From the NCBI GenBank assembly GCA_025360015.1, contig JANYCZ010000011.1:186001-250000 (forward strand): DNA of 64,000 nt, read 5' to 3'. A model generated the notes under the pieces. It worked only from the letters and a program-made list of their open reading frames with translations. It made no database searches and was not told the origin of the DNA. This stretch comes from Verrucomicrobiota bacterium (GTDB lineage: Bacteria > Verrucomicrobiota > Verrucomicrobiia > Verrucomicrobiales > Verrucomicrobiaceae). This document shows positions 32,299 through 40,868 of this stretch, piece after piece; the stretch's first letter is position 1; the number at the start of each line of letters is the position of its first letter. The translations under genes were made by a program, and so were the position numbers.

Positions 32299-33966
32299 TC
32301 AATCCTTCGACTGAATGTTCCCTGATTTGCGGATGGCGCGGAGGAGACGCCAGCCGAGGAAGAAGGACAGCACATAGCCCAGCGCGCCGAAGACAGACAC
32401 GCCGTAAAGCAGTGGTGTGGCTTCACGGCTCCACAGCTCGCTGGAGCCGAGGAAGAGGGCGGCGGTGAGGATGCCGAGGACGAGACGATTGATGATGGGA
32501 TCCAGATGACGGTGGTCGAGATGCACCGTGAAGGAGCCTTCGCGAAAGCGGGCCAGCAGTTCGGTGAGATCACGTGGCAGCGCGGTCAGCAGGCGGTCCC
32601 ACACGCGGAAGGTGCGGCGGGCGCGTTTGGCGAGGCGGCCCGGTGAGAAGCGGCGCAGAATGAGGCGCTTGCAATAAGGCTGCATGAGCCCGGCCAGGCT
32701 CACGTCCGGACTGAGACGCCGCGAGGTCCCTTCCAGCACGATGAGGGTCTTCAGCAGCATCGCGAGGGAGGGGGGCAGCACGATGTGGTGACTGCGGATG
32801 ATTTCGACCAGACTGCTCAAGGCTGAGCCGACGTGGATGTCGCTGAGCGGATGGCCGGTGTAGTCCGCCATGAATTCCTGGAGGTCTGCGCGCAGCTTTT
32901 CACGTGAGCAATCAGGCGGCACGGAGCCGAGGCGCAGGACCTGCTCGGCCACGAGTTCGGAGTCGTGTTCCACGATGCCCAGGAGTAACGCTTCGACTTC
33001 ATCCCGCACATCATCTTCGATGCGTCCGACCATGCCGCAGTCGATGACGCCCACGATGTTGCCGGGCAGCAGGAGGAGATTTCCGGGATGGGGATCGGCG
33101 TGGTAGAAGCCATCGCGGAAGACCATTTCGAGATACATGTTGGCACCGCGTTTGGCGAACTCGCCGAGATCCTCGCCGGACTGCTTCAGCATCTCGATGT
33201 CCGCGCCGATGATGCCGTCCAGATGCTCCATGGTGACGACCTGATGCGAGCAGAGGGCGCTGAAGACTTCGGGAATGCAAACCGCCGGGTCATCCGCGAA
33301 ATTGCGTGCAAACTCCTCCAAATTCTGCCGCTCGTAGGTGAGGTCGAGTTCACGGAGCAGGGTGCGGCGGAACTGGCGCACGATGGCCAGAGGCTGGTAG
33401 GAGCGCAGGGCGGGGGAGTGCTTTTCGAGAAGTTCGGCGAGCGCCTGCACGATCTCCACATCGGTGGCGGCCTGTTCGGCCACGCCTGCGCGGCGTACCT
33501 TGACGACGACGCTTTGGCCGGTGTGAAGCTGCGCCGCATGGACCTGGGCCACGGAGGCGGCGGCGAGAGGGACGTCATCAAACGTGGCGAAGAGCTGCTC
33601 GATGGGCTGGCCGAGTTCTCTTTCAATCGTGGCACGGGCCACGGCGGAGGCATCTGGCGGAACGTTGGACTGGAGCTGGGAGAGTTCTTCCGTCAGATCC
33701 GGGCCGAGCAGGTCGGCGCGGGTGCTGAGCATCTGGCCGAGCTTGATGAAGGTGGTGCCCAGTTCCGTGAGCGCCATGCGCACGCGTGCAGCCTGAGTGA
33801 CCCCAAGGGTGAGCGACTGACCATCGGCGCTTTTAAGGCGGTCCTGCAGCCAGGAGTATTTGAAGCCGCCAAACAGGTCTGCCAGACCATACTTGCCAAG
33901 CACGGCGGCGATTTCCGCGATGCGTTTGGCATAGCGTTCGAGACGGGCCAGAGCGTCGATCTTCAT
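32299..33966 (-). CDS. UbiB/ABC1-family atypical kinase
   Basis: A 555-residue protein of the UbiB (ADCK) group, with the KxGQ motif KLGQ at 75-78 followed by LSTRADLLG, the Ala-rich loop AAASVAQVHAA, the catalytic block FYHADPHPGNLLLLP and the metal-binding IDCGMVG. Two C-terminal hydrophobic helices (LVLGILTAALFLGSS and VFGALGYVLSFFLGW) anchor it in the membrane. Family members act as ATPases that help quinone biosynthesis in the inner membrane. The start at 33966 (MKIDALARLE) is preferred; the 47-residue extension upstream is Cys/Arg-rich and overlaps the divergent gene. Confidence 0.9.
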   Translation of the reverse strand: MKIDALARLERYAKRIAEIAAVLGKYGLADLFGGFKYSWLQDRLKSADGQSLTLGVTQAARVRMALTELGTTFIKLGQMLSTRADLLGPDLTEELSQLQSNVPPDASAVARATIERELGQPIEQLFATFDDVPLAAASVAQVHAAQLHTGQSVVVKVRRAGVAEQAATDVEIVQALAELLEKHSPALRSYQPLAIVRQFRRTLLRELDLTYERQNLEEFARNFADDPAVCIPEVFSALCSHQVVTMEHLDGIIGADIEMLKQSGEDLGEFAKRGANMYLEMVFRDGFYHADPHPGNLLLLPGNIVGVIDCGMVGRIEDDVRDEVEALLLGIVEHDSELVAEQVLRLGSVPPDCSREKLRADLQEFMADYTGHPLSDIHVGSALSSLVEIIRSHHIVLPPSLAMLLKTLIVLEGTSRRLSPDVSLAGLMQPYCKRLILRRFSPGRLAKRARRTFRVWDRLLTALPRDLTELLARFREGSFTVHLDHRHLDPIINRLVLGILTAALFLGSSELWSREATPLLYGVSVFGALGYVLSFFLGWRLLRAIRKSGNIQSKD

Positions 33967-34058
33967 TCTGGCGCAACCTTCCACGGAAATGAGGTGTCTG
34001 ACAATGCGGAAAGAGCAGTCTCGGCTGGCGGTTTCGTTGCACGCTTGTATGCATCGGC

Positions 34059-34640
34059 ATGAGCACCCCAAAAATCCTTGCCTTTGCCGGCAGCACCCGC
34101 AGCGCATCTTATAACAAGCAACTGGTGCGTTTTGCTGCTGATGTCGCGCGTGCCGCCGGAGCAGAGGTCACACTGGTGGATCTGCGTGATTATCCGCTGC
34201 CGTTGTTTGATGGTGATCTGGAAGACGAGAAGGGGCTGCCTGAGAATGCCAAAAAGCTGAAGACGATGTTTCGTGAGCATGATGCTCTTCTCATCGCTTC
34301 ACCCGAATACAACAGCTCCATCACTGCAGTGCTGAAGAACACCCTCGACTGGGTGTCCCGCACGGAGACCGATGACGAACCCGCGCTGGTGGCCTACCAG
34401 GGTAAAACGGCGGCTTTGATCAGTGCCTCTCCCGGTGCACTTGGCGGGCTGCGGGGGCTGGTGCATCTGCGCGCAATTCTGGGCAACATCGGTGTCATTG
34501 TTTTGCCAGACCAGGTGGCGGTTTCCAAGGCCCATGAAGTCTTCGATGACAAGGGCGGTCTCAAGGATGAACGCACGGCCAAGCAGGTGACGCGGGTGGC
34601 GGAGGGACTCGTCGGGTTTTTGAAAAAGCACGTGGCTTGA
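34059..34640 (+). CDS. NADPH-dependent FMN reductase
   Basis: A 193-residue flavodoxin-like enzyme. ILAFAGSTRSASYNKQLVR is the phosphate loop, LIASPEYNSSITAVLKNTLDWVSR the dimer and flavin-binding segment, and SPGALGGLRGLVHLR the ribityl side. These match the SsuE/YieF (chromate reductase-like) family. Likely roles are quinone or metal reduction, protecting from redox stress. Its start is 92 bp from the divergent UbiB-like gene, and it ends 10 bp before the converging beta-barrel gene. Confidence 0.88.
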   Translation: MSTPKILAFAGSTRSASYNKQLVRFAADVARAAGAEVTLVDLRDYPLPLFDGDLEDEKGLPENAKKLKTMFREHDALLIASPEYNSSITAVLKNTLDWVSRTETDDEPALVAYQGKTAALISASPGALGGLRGLVHLRAILGNIGVIVLPDQVAVSKAHEVFDDKGGLKDERTAKQVTRVAEGLVGFLKKHVA

Positions 34641-34650
34641 TGCCCCGGGG

Positions 34651-35592
34651 CTACCAGTCAAAGAACAGCCGCGCAAACACGGTGGCGGAGAAAACTTTGT
34701 AGCTGGAGTCATCCTGGGTGGAAGCGGATTTTGTGTAGCTGCCGATCACGTCAAAGGCGAGGTGTTTGAGCGGCTGCCAGGTGGCAGTCATGGCGGGGGT
34801 CCAGATTTTGTCGGTGCGGATGACATGGATGAACTGCTCGATGGAGTACTGCACGGAGGGAGTGATGGAGAGCCCTTTGAAAGGGGTGAACGTCACGCCG
34901 AGGTTGAAGTTGTGCTTGTGCTTGTCCGGCACGAAATCCGTGGGGCTGCCTGCGGTTTGATAAAAGTACTCGTAGCTCCAGACGGGATTCACCCATGGCC
35001 TGAGGAGCCAGGTGAACTCCGTCGCCGCCCGATACGTGTAGGTGTCCAGCGTGCGTGCGCCGGTGGCGCGGTCAAACAGGCGTGTGAAGGACCAGCTCAA
35101 AGGGAGATTCACGTCCAGCTTCTTGTTTAAGTAGATGCGGTCATAGCTGAGCATCTGGGTGAAGGTGCTGGAAGTGAAGTCCTGAGAAGCATTGGCAGCC
35201 CTGCCATAGTAGAACCAGGATTCATCAAAGGCGTTGGACAGCGTCCAGTGTTCATTGAAGTCCGCGTCCAGGGAGATGCCGGCGTACTGGGCGTACTGCG
35301 TGTCCGACTGCGCATCCTCCTGCGTGTTGAAGACGTTGTTGGTGACCGAGAACATGGAACTCGTGCGGAACTGCATGGAGAGCACGTCGCTGAGTTTTTC
35401 CAACCAGCTCTTGCGAGCGGCTGAGGCGATGGACTCATCGTTGTCCTGATCGCTGCTGGCGCGTTGAAAGTGAATTCTGGGCAGGAGACGGAGACGGGAC
35501 TGGATGATGTTGGAACGTTTCGTCTTGGGGGCTGCTGCTGCACTGTTTGCCAGAACGAGCAGCGTCAGAAGCATGAAAGCGTGTGAGCGCAT
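34651..35592 (-). CDS. Putative outer-membrane beta-barrel protein
   Basis: A 313-residue exported protein. A signal peptide (MRSHAFMLLTLLVLANSAAAA) is followed by a soluble Arg-rich segment and then alternating amphipathic strands rich in aromatic residues (LDADFNEHWTLSNAFDESWFYYG, SYDRIYLNKKLDVNLPLSW, HNFNLGVTFTPFKGLSITPSV). The chain ends FARLFFDW, a C-terminal aromatic typical of BAM-assembled barrels. No pore selectivity or enzyme motif is recognisable. It follows the two FHA genes on the same strand with a 57-bp gap. Confidence 0.72.
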   Translation of the reverse strand: MRSHAFMLLTLLVLANSAAAAPKTKRSNIIQSRLRLLPRIHFQRASSDQDNDESIASAARKSWLEKLSDVLSMQFRTSSMFSVTNNVFNTQEDAQSDTQYAQYAGISLDADFNEHWTLSNAFDESWFYYGRAANASQDFTSSTFTQMLSYDRIYLNKKLDVNLPLSWSFTRLFDRATGARTLDTYTYRAATEFTWLLRPWVNPVWSYEYFYQTAGSPTDFVPDKHKHNFNLGVTFTPFKGLSITPSVQYSIEQFIHVIRTDKIWTPAMTATWQPLKHLAFDVIGSYTKSASTQDDSSYKVFSATVFARLFFDW

Positions 35593-35649
35593 CCTTCAAA
35601 AATCAGCCGACATGGGCTCGGATGAGGGGTGTATGCCGCATGGCGGTGT

Positions 35650-37521
35650 TTACTTGGTTTTTTTCGTCCCGGGGCCGCGGGTGCGCTCGGATTTGATCTG
35701 GATGGGAGCGAGCTTGATGGTTTCGACCTGAACAATCACGGGGGGCGGGAAGGCGGAGTCGTCCTGTGTGGCTTCGCTGTCCGGGAGGGAATGTGCATCA
35801 CGCAAGGAGGCGATCTTGGACTCCAGTTCGGCGAGTTCGCGGCGGGCGGCCTCGATCTGGGCGGTCACTTCGCCATGCTGTGCGTTGGGTGCCTGTTCCG
35901 GCGTGCCGGAAGGTTTTGGAGCTTCTTCCGGAGCGGCCTGGCGTCTGGGCGCGGCCATTTGTGAGTTGTTCTGGGTGCCGCCGGCCTGTGCGTCACGGTA
36001 GCGCTGCTCGACTGCGGCGAGGCGCTGTCTGGCATCGGCGAGCTGCTGCTTCGTGCCGATGAGTTCCTGGCTTTGCTGCTCCAGTTCGGCACGCAGGGCT
36101 TTGGCTTCGGCGATGCGTTTGGTTTCGGCGGCAAGCTCGGCACTGCGTGAGGCAATGTTTTTGTCACAGGCGGCGAGTTCAGCGGTGCGTGCGGCCAGGT
36201 CTTTCTCTCTCGCGGCGAGGTCTGCCTGCATGCGCTGCAGCGCGCCTTCGGCGGCAGCGCCTTTTTGCTCCAACGTCATGAGGAGCGATTCGAGATCTTT
36301 GACAGCGGCTTCATCGCGCTGGTGTTTTGCACCGAGTGCTGTTGTGGAGGAGTTGAGAGTGGAGTGTTTGGCCTCCTCCTCAGCGATGCGTTTCTCGTGC
36401 TCGATGATCTGCTGGCGCAGGGAGTTTAACAAGGCCTCGTCCTGCTCGCACTCATCGCGCACCTGATTGAGGTGGGCGGCGGCCGCGTCTTTTTGCGCGA
36501 CGAGATCTTGGATCTCCTGCCGGGCTTCGGCCGCAGTGGCGGTGAGACGCTGGACCTCGGTGGACTTTTCGTAATGCTGGGCATTGAGGCGTTCGAGGGC
36601 GGCCGTCTTGTCGTCGTGCTGGATGGCAAGGGCGCTGATGGTTTCGAGCCACTCGCGGTGGGCGGATTCAGCCTGCTGCACGGCTGCTTGAGTGGGAGCG
36701 AGCTTTTCCTCCTCGGCACGCAGGGATTCCACGCGGGCAAAATGCAGGGCGCGTTCTTTTTCAGCGCGCTGCTGCCAGTCGCGCAGTTCTTTTTCAGCGG
36801 TGGCGACCTCGGTCTTGAGCCGTGATTTTTCCGCTTCCAGTTTTGCGATAGCTTCTTCCTGTCTGGCAATGGCTTCCTGGTGAGCGGTGTCGGGAGGCGG
36901 CGATGAGGCTGATGGGGCCGATGATGTTTCTAAGAGGGCCAAATGCAGGGCGCGCTCCTTTTCAGCACGCTGCTGCCATTCATGCAGCTCTTTTTCAGAT
37001 GCAGCGATCTCGGCCTTGAGTCGTGATTTTTGCGCTTCCAGTTTTGCCAAGGCTTCTTCCTGTCTGGTGATGGCTTCCAGATGGGCGGTGTCGGGAGGCA
37101 GTGGCTCCGCAGGAGCAGTGGGGGTTTCTGGGATCGACGTGGCTGCTGGGGGGGCAGGTGGAGGGGATGGCGGCGCAGTCTCAGCCTCCACGGGAAGAGG
37201 CGCGGATGCAGTCTCCTCCTTGGCGTTGGCGGCGTCTTCGAGATCCAGGATGCCCACGAGCGGGCCAAAGGCGATGGTGTCGCCATGGAGCAGGGTGCAG
37301 CTGAGCTGGCTTTCGCCATTGACGAAAGTGCCTGCGGTGGATTTCAGATCAAAGACTTGCAGGCTGCCATCGGCGTTTTGCACGATTTCAGCATGGTGTG
37401 AGGAGATGCGCTCGTCATCGACCACAATGTCATTGTCCTCGCCACGTCCGATGGTGATGTGTTCCTTGAGGGGAACCACCACTTCTTGTCCGTCTTCGAG
37501 AACGAAAGTGAGTTTGGCCAT
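35650..37521 (-). CDS. FHA-domain coiled-coil protein B
   Basis: A 623-residue protein with an N-terminal FHA domain (about 5-95: ITIGRGEDNDIVVDDERISSHHAE, then STAGTFVNGE) that should bind phospho-threonine, a Pro-rich linker (105-142), and about 400 residues of coiled coil. The chain ends in a Pro-rich and basic tail. There is no membrane segment. Residues 144-195 and 211-262 are an internal duplication. It is a tandem paralogue of the gene upstream, and the kinase at 15941 is a possible source of phospho-partners. Function unknown; a cytoskeletal or scaffold role is suggested by the structure. Confidence 0.85.
   Translation of the reverse strand: MAKLTFVLEDGQEVVVPLKEHITIGRGEDNDIVVDDERISSHHAEIVQNADGSLQVFDLKSTAGTFVNGESQLSCTLLHGDTIAFGPLVGILDLEDAANAKEETASAPLPVEAETAPPSPPPAPPAATSIPETPTAPAEPLPPDTAHLEAITRQEEALAKLEAQKSRLKAEIAASEKELHEWQQRAEKERALHLALLETSSAPSASSPPPDTAHQEAIARQEEAIAKLEAEKSRLKTEVATAEKELRDWQQRAEKERALHFARVESLRAEEEKLAPTQAAVQQAESAHREWLETISALAIQHDDKTAALERLNAQHYEKSTEVQRLTATAAEARQEIQDLVAQKDAAAAHLNQVRDECEQDEALLNSLRQQIIEHEKRIAEEEAKHSTLNSSTTALGAKHQRDEAAVKDLESLLMTLEQKGAAAEGALQRMQADLAAREKDLAARTAELAACDKNIASRSAELAAETKRIAEAKALRAELEQQSQELIGTKQQLADARQRLAAVEQRYRDAQAGGTQNNSQMAAPRRQAAPEEAPKPSGTPEQAPNAQHGEVTAQIEAARRELAELESKIASLRDAHSLPDSEATQDDSAFPPPVIVQVETIKLAPIQIKSERTRGPGTKKTK
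36736..37092 (-). repeat. Internal duplication in FHA protein B (two ~156-bp units)
   Basis: Units 36937-37092 and 36736-36891 encode near-identical coiled-coil segments (DTAH-EAI-RQEEA-AKLEA then EKELHEWQQ or EKELRDWQQ). The period is 201 bp. DNA similarity is high, so the event is fairly recent or the copies convert each other. Confidence 0.7.
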
Positions 37522-37620
37522 TGAGAGATTTTACGTTTAACCGGCGCAGCAAAGTCGATGAAATGCGCGGAATCAATCAGGCATTTGAATCTGCCCTCAA
37601 ATGAATGCAGGAAGAGTGCC

Positions 37621-40086
37621 TCAATCCGCTGTTTTTTTAGCCAGACGGTCAATGGTGGCCTCAAAATTTTTGAGTTCGGTATGGGCTAGATCGGCCTGCT
37701 GGCGGAGATCGCTGCGCTGGCGCTCCGCCTCGGTGACGGCGGTGCGTAGTTCAGCAAGCTTGTGCTCCAGCTCGCCGAGCCGTTCACGCCGCTTTTCCTC
37801 CTCAGCCTGAGAGAGTTCGATGCTGTGAAGCAAGGAGTGATGACGCTCCTGCTCCTGCCGGATTTTAGTCTCAAGATGGCGGCTCTGCTCGCGCATGATG
37901 GCATCAGCGGCGGCATTGTTTCGGTGGGGGGAGTCATGACGCGTGCGCTCCAGGCGCAGCTGCTCGAGGCGTGACTCTTCGCGCTGGACGCTTTCACGCA
38001 GGTGGCCGAGGCGTGAGCGGAGGGTGGTTTCCTGCGCGGTGCCAGCAGCCGCCTGCGAGCCACCGACGCGGGGGCCGCGTGCGGGCTCAGCTCTTCCATT
38101 GGCTATCTGGGAGAGGGTGCTGCTTTGAGATGCCGAGGGCACAGGCGCATGAGCCTGAGTGCGGGCGGTGGTGACGAGATCGAGGAGACCGGCTTTTTCC
38201 TTTTCGATCTCATGCCAGAGGTCACGCGCTTCGGCGGAATCCTGCGGCAGTGTGGCGAGGCGTGCATAGAGCTGGTCCATGGCCTCTTTCCAGTCACGCA
38301 ACGGCTGGAGCCGGGACAGGAGATCCGCCAGATCAGTGCGGGCGGTTGCGAGGCTGGAGGTGAGCTGCTGCTGCCGTGAGGTGTGTTCTTTTTCCGCCTC
38401 GGCGACAAGCTGGCGGACTTCCTCGAAACGGGTGCGGTGAGTGCGCTCGGCAGTGCCAAGCTGCGTGAGCTCGGCGCGCAGGTCATTCTCGCGGGCATGC
38501 AGCACGTCGATGCGGCCCTTGGTGGCGCTTTCATCACCTGCGAGAGACTTGAGGGCGGCTTTTTGCTCCGTGATCTGGGCCTCAGTCGCGGCGATGGCGG
38601 ATTTCGTTTCTGCAAGCTGCTGTGTGGCAGTGGCAAACTCGGACTTCACCGTGGTGAGCTTTTGACCGGTGTCGGCTAGTTCCTGGCACTCCCGGTCGAG
38701 TTCGGCGCGGCGCGACTCGATTTCTTCCAGCCGCTGCGTTTCCGCGGAGAGTTCCGCATTGCGGCTGACGAGGTCCTTGGCGCGTGCAGCGAGTTCATCC
38801 TGAGTGTGCTGCAGGGATTCCTCCACAAATTGCCGTGCGGCGAGGGCCTCGGCGGTGGCTGTGGCGGTTTGCTGGTGAGAAGCCTGCAGGGTGGCGATGC
38901 GGGACTCGAGATCTTTGACAGCTGCTACGGAGTGCTGCTGATCGAGTCCAAGCGCGGTAATGGCGGCCGTGAGCGTGGCATGCTGCGCCTCGGCTTCGCG
39001 GCAACGCGTGCGGGCCTGCACGAGTTTTTCCTCCGTGCCGGTGAGTTCATGGATGTGAGCCTCAAGCTGGACGCGTTGCTGGGAGAGCTGCTCGAGTTTC
39101 TTTTCCGCCGACTTCAACTGGTCTTCACGGACGTCGGCGACTTCTTTGCTGTGCTGGCTGCGTGTTTCGAGTTCGGCGACCTGCCGCCGCAGATCGTTGA
39201 GCGCTGCCTCATCATGCACGCATTCGGCGCGGATCTGCTGAAGATGGGCCAGCGCCTGGTCCCTGTGCGTGGCAAGTCCTTCAAGCTCGAGCCTGGCAGC
39301 GGCTTCGTCACTGGTAAGGCGCTGCAAATCGGCGGCTTTCTGATCTTGCTGGGAAGAGAGACGCTGCACGGTGCTGGCTTGCTCCTCATGGCGGGTGGCT
39401 AGAGCCTCGATGGACTTGAGCCATTCCCCATGCGCTGCCGCGGCCTCCTGAACCGCCGTCTTGACGGGGCCGAGGCGTTCCTCCTCGGCGCGCAGGGCCT
39501 CCACGCGTGCAAGATGGGTGGCCTGCTCCGATGCTGACTTCTCCTGCCAGTCGCGCAGGTCTTTTTGCACGGCATCCCGTTCCTTCTGCAACTGGGCTTT
39601 TTCCGTCTCAAATCGGGTGAGCGTCTCTTGTTGTTCGGCCTCCTGCTGGGCCATGCGCTCTTCGTCAGCGAAATCTTTTCTGCCTCCCCGGTTTTTTTTG
39701 CGAGTGCCGATCTTGTCGGCTTTCACCGGGGTGCTGAGTGTCAAAGCCTGGGTGTCAGAGCCTGAAGGCATGCTGCCGTTGGCACCGTTGGTGGTGGTCT
39801 CTTCAAGGTCAAGGACGGCGGTGAGCGGTCCGAACGCCAGACTGTCGCCATGCAGGAGGGTTTGGCTGCGGATGCGCTCGCCATTGACGAAAGTACCGGC
39901 GGTGGAGTTGGAATCGAACAACTGGATGCTGCCGTCCGCATTGCGCACCAACTCGGCGTGGCGTTTTGAGACACGGTCGTCATCGACGACGACGTCGTTG
40001 TCCTCTCCGCGTCCGACTGTGATGTGCTCCGCCAAGGGGACCACGATTTCCTGGCCGTCTTCGAGAACAAAAGTGAGTTTGGCCAT
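37621..40086 (-). CDS. FHA-domain coiled-coil protein A
   Basis: An 821-residue paralogue of the next gene. The N-terminal FHA domain (ITVGRGEDNDVVVDDDRVSK, then RHAELVRN and STAGTFVNGE) has all phospho-peptide-contacting positions (G-R, S..H, N-G). A basic linker follows (KKNRGGRKDFADEE), then ~650 residues of nearly uninterrupted coiled coil. The coiled coil aligns with that of protein B, e.g. DLRDWQEKSASEQATHLARV. It is cytosolic by prediction. The two genes are separated by 99 bp; AT-rich sequence in the gap may hold a promoter for B. Confidence 0.88.
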   Translation of the reverse strand: MAKLTFVLEDGQEIVVPLAEHITVGRGEDNDVVVDDDRVSKRHAELVRNADGSIQLFDSNSTAGTFVNGERIRSQTLLHGDSLAFGPLTAVLDLEETTTNGANGSMPSGSDTQALTLSTPVKADKIGTRKKNRGGRKDFADEERMAQQEAEQQETLTRFETEKAQLQKERDAVQKDLRDWQEKSASEQATHLARVEALRAEEERLGPVKTAVQEAAAAHGEWLKSIEALATRHEEQASTVQRLSSQQDQKAADLQRLTSDEAAARLELEGLATHRDQALAHLQQIRAECVHDEAALNDLRRQVAELETRSQHSKEVADVREDQLKSAEKKLEQLSQQRVQLEAHIHELTGTEEKLVQARTRCREAEAQHATLTAAITALGLDQQHSVAAVKDLESRIATLQASHQQTATATAEALAARQFVEESLQHTQDELAARAKDLVSRNAELSAETQRLEEIESRRAELDRECQELADTGQKLTTVKSEFATATQQLAETKSAIAATEAQITEQKAALKSLAGDESATKGRIDVLHARENDLRAELTQLGTAERTHRTRFEEVRQLVAEAEKEHTSRQQQLTSSLATARTDLADLLSRLQPLRDWKEAMDQLYARLATLPQDSAEARDLWHEIEKEKAGLLDLVTTARTQAHAPVPSASQSSTLSQIANGRAEPARGPRVGGSQAAAGTAQETTLRSRLGHLRESVQREESRLEQLRLERTRHDSPHRNNAAADAIMREQSRHLETKIRQEQERHHSLLHSIELSQAEEEKRRERLGELEHKLAELRTAVTEAERQRSDLRQQADLAHTELKNFEATIDRLAKKTAD

Positions 40087-40166
40087 GGCTGCTGGTGAGA
40101 TCGAGACTGCGGGAAATGGGAATCAAACCCGATTTTGAGCGGTGAATCAATCTTGCATTTGTTTCG

Positions 40167-40802
40167 ATGTCGCAATCCTGTCCTGCCATGCACTCTGAAG
40201 CCGAAGCCCACCTCTCCAAGCGCTGCCCCGTCATGCGCCGGCTGATCCGAGCGCATGGCCCGTGCCCGCTGGTGCCGAATAAGCGCTCGCCCTACGAGGC
40301 GCTGGTCAGCGCGGTGGCGCACCAGCAACTGCATGCGAATGCGGCAGAGGCTATCTTGCGGCGGTTCAAGACGCTGTTCCCGCAGACGCGTTTCCCCAAG
40401 CCTGAGCAAGTAATGGACGCCAGTGATGAAGCGCTGCGTGGCTGCGGCTTTTCCATGGGCAAGATTTTGGCCGTTCGTGACATTGCCGCCAAGACGCTGA
40501 ACGGGCAGATACCCAAACGCGCGGCGGCACTCAAGCTGGATGATGAGGAATTGATTGAGCGGCTTGTGGCGGTGCGCGGGGTGGGCCGCTGGACGGTGGA
40601 GATGCTGCTGATTTTCACGCTCGGCCGGCCGGATGTGTTTCCCAGCGATGACTTCGGCGTGCGCAGCGGCTGGCGCGTGGCGAAGAAGCTCGATGAGATG
40701 CCGAAGCCGAAGGATTTTCGTGTGCTGGCCGAACGCTGGCAGCCCCACCGCACCCTGGCTGCGTGGTATCTGTGGCGTGCGGCGGATGCGGCGAAGCTTT
40801 GA
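40167..40802 (+). CDS. DNA-3-methyladenine glycosylase II, AlkA-like
   Basis: A 211-residue helix-hairpin-helix glycosylase. It removes alkylated purines in base excision repair. The hairpin is AVRGVGRWTVEMLLIF, followed by FPSDDFGVR with the catalytic Asp162 in the position of AlkA Asp238. EALVSAVAHQQLHANAAEAI is the usual entry helix. It lacks the N-terminal beta domain of E. coli AlkA, like many bacterial short forms. The Met at 40188 is an alternative start. Divergent from FHA protein A with 80 bp between. Confidence 0.88.
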   Translation: MSQSCPAMHSEAEAHLSKRCPVMRRLIRAHGPCPLVPNKRSPYEALVSAVAHQQLHANAAEAILRRFKTLFPQTRFPKPEQVMDASDEALRGCGFSMGKILAVRDIAAKTLNGQIPKRAAALKLDDEELIERLVAVRGVGRWTVEMLLIFTLGRPDVFPSDDFGVRSGWRVAKKLDEMPKPKDFRVLAERWQPHRTLAAWYLWRAADAAKL

Positions 40803-40868
40803 GGCTGGCGAGGGAGGGAGGAAACGTGTCGTTGCTAACAGGCTTATTGACGGCTAAGGAAGGTCCAC

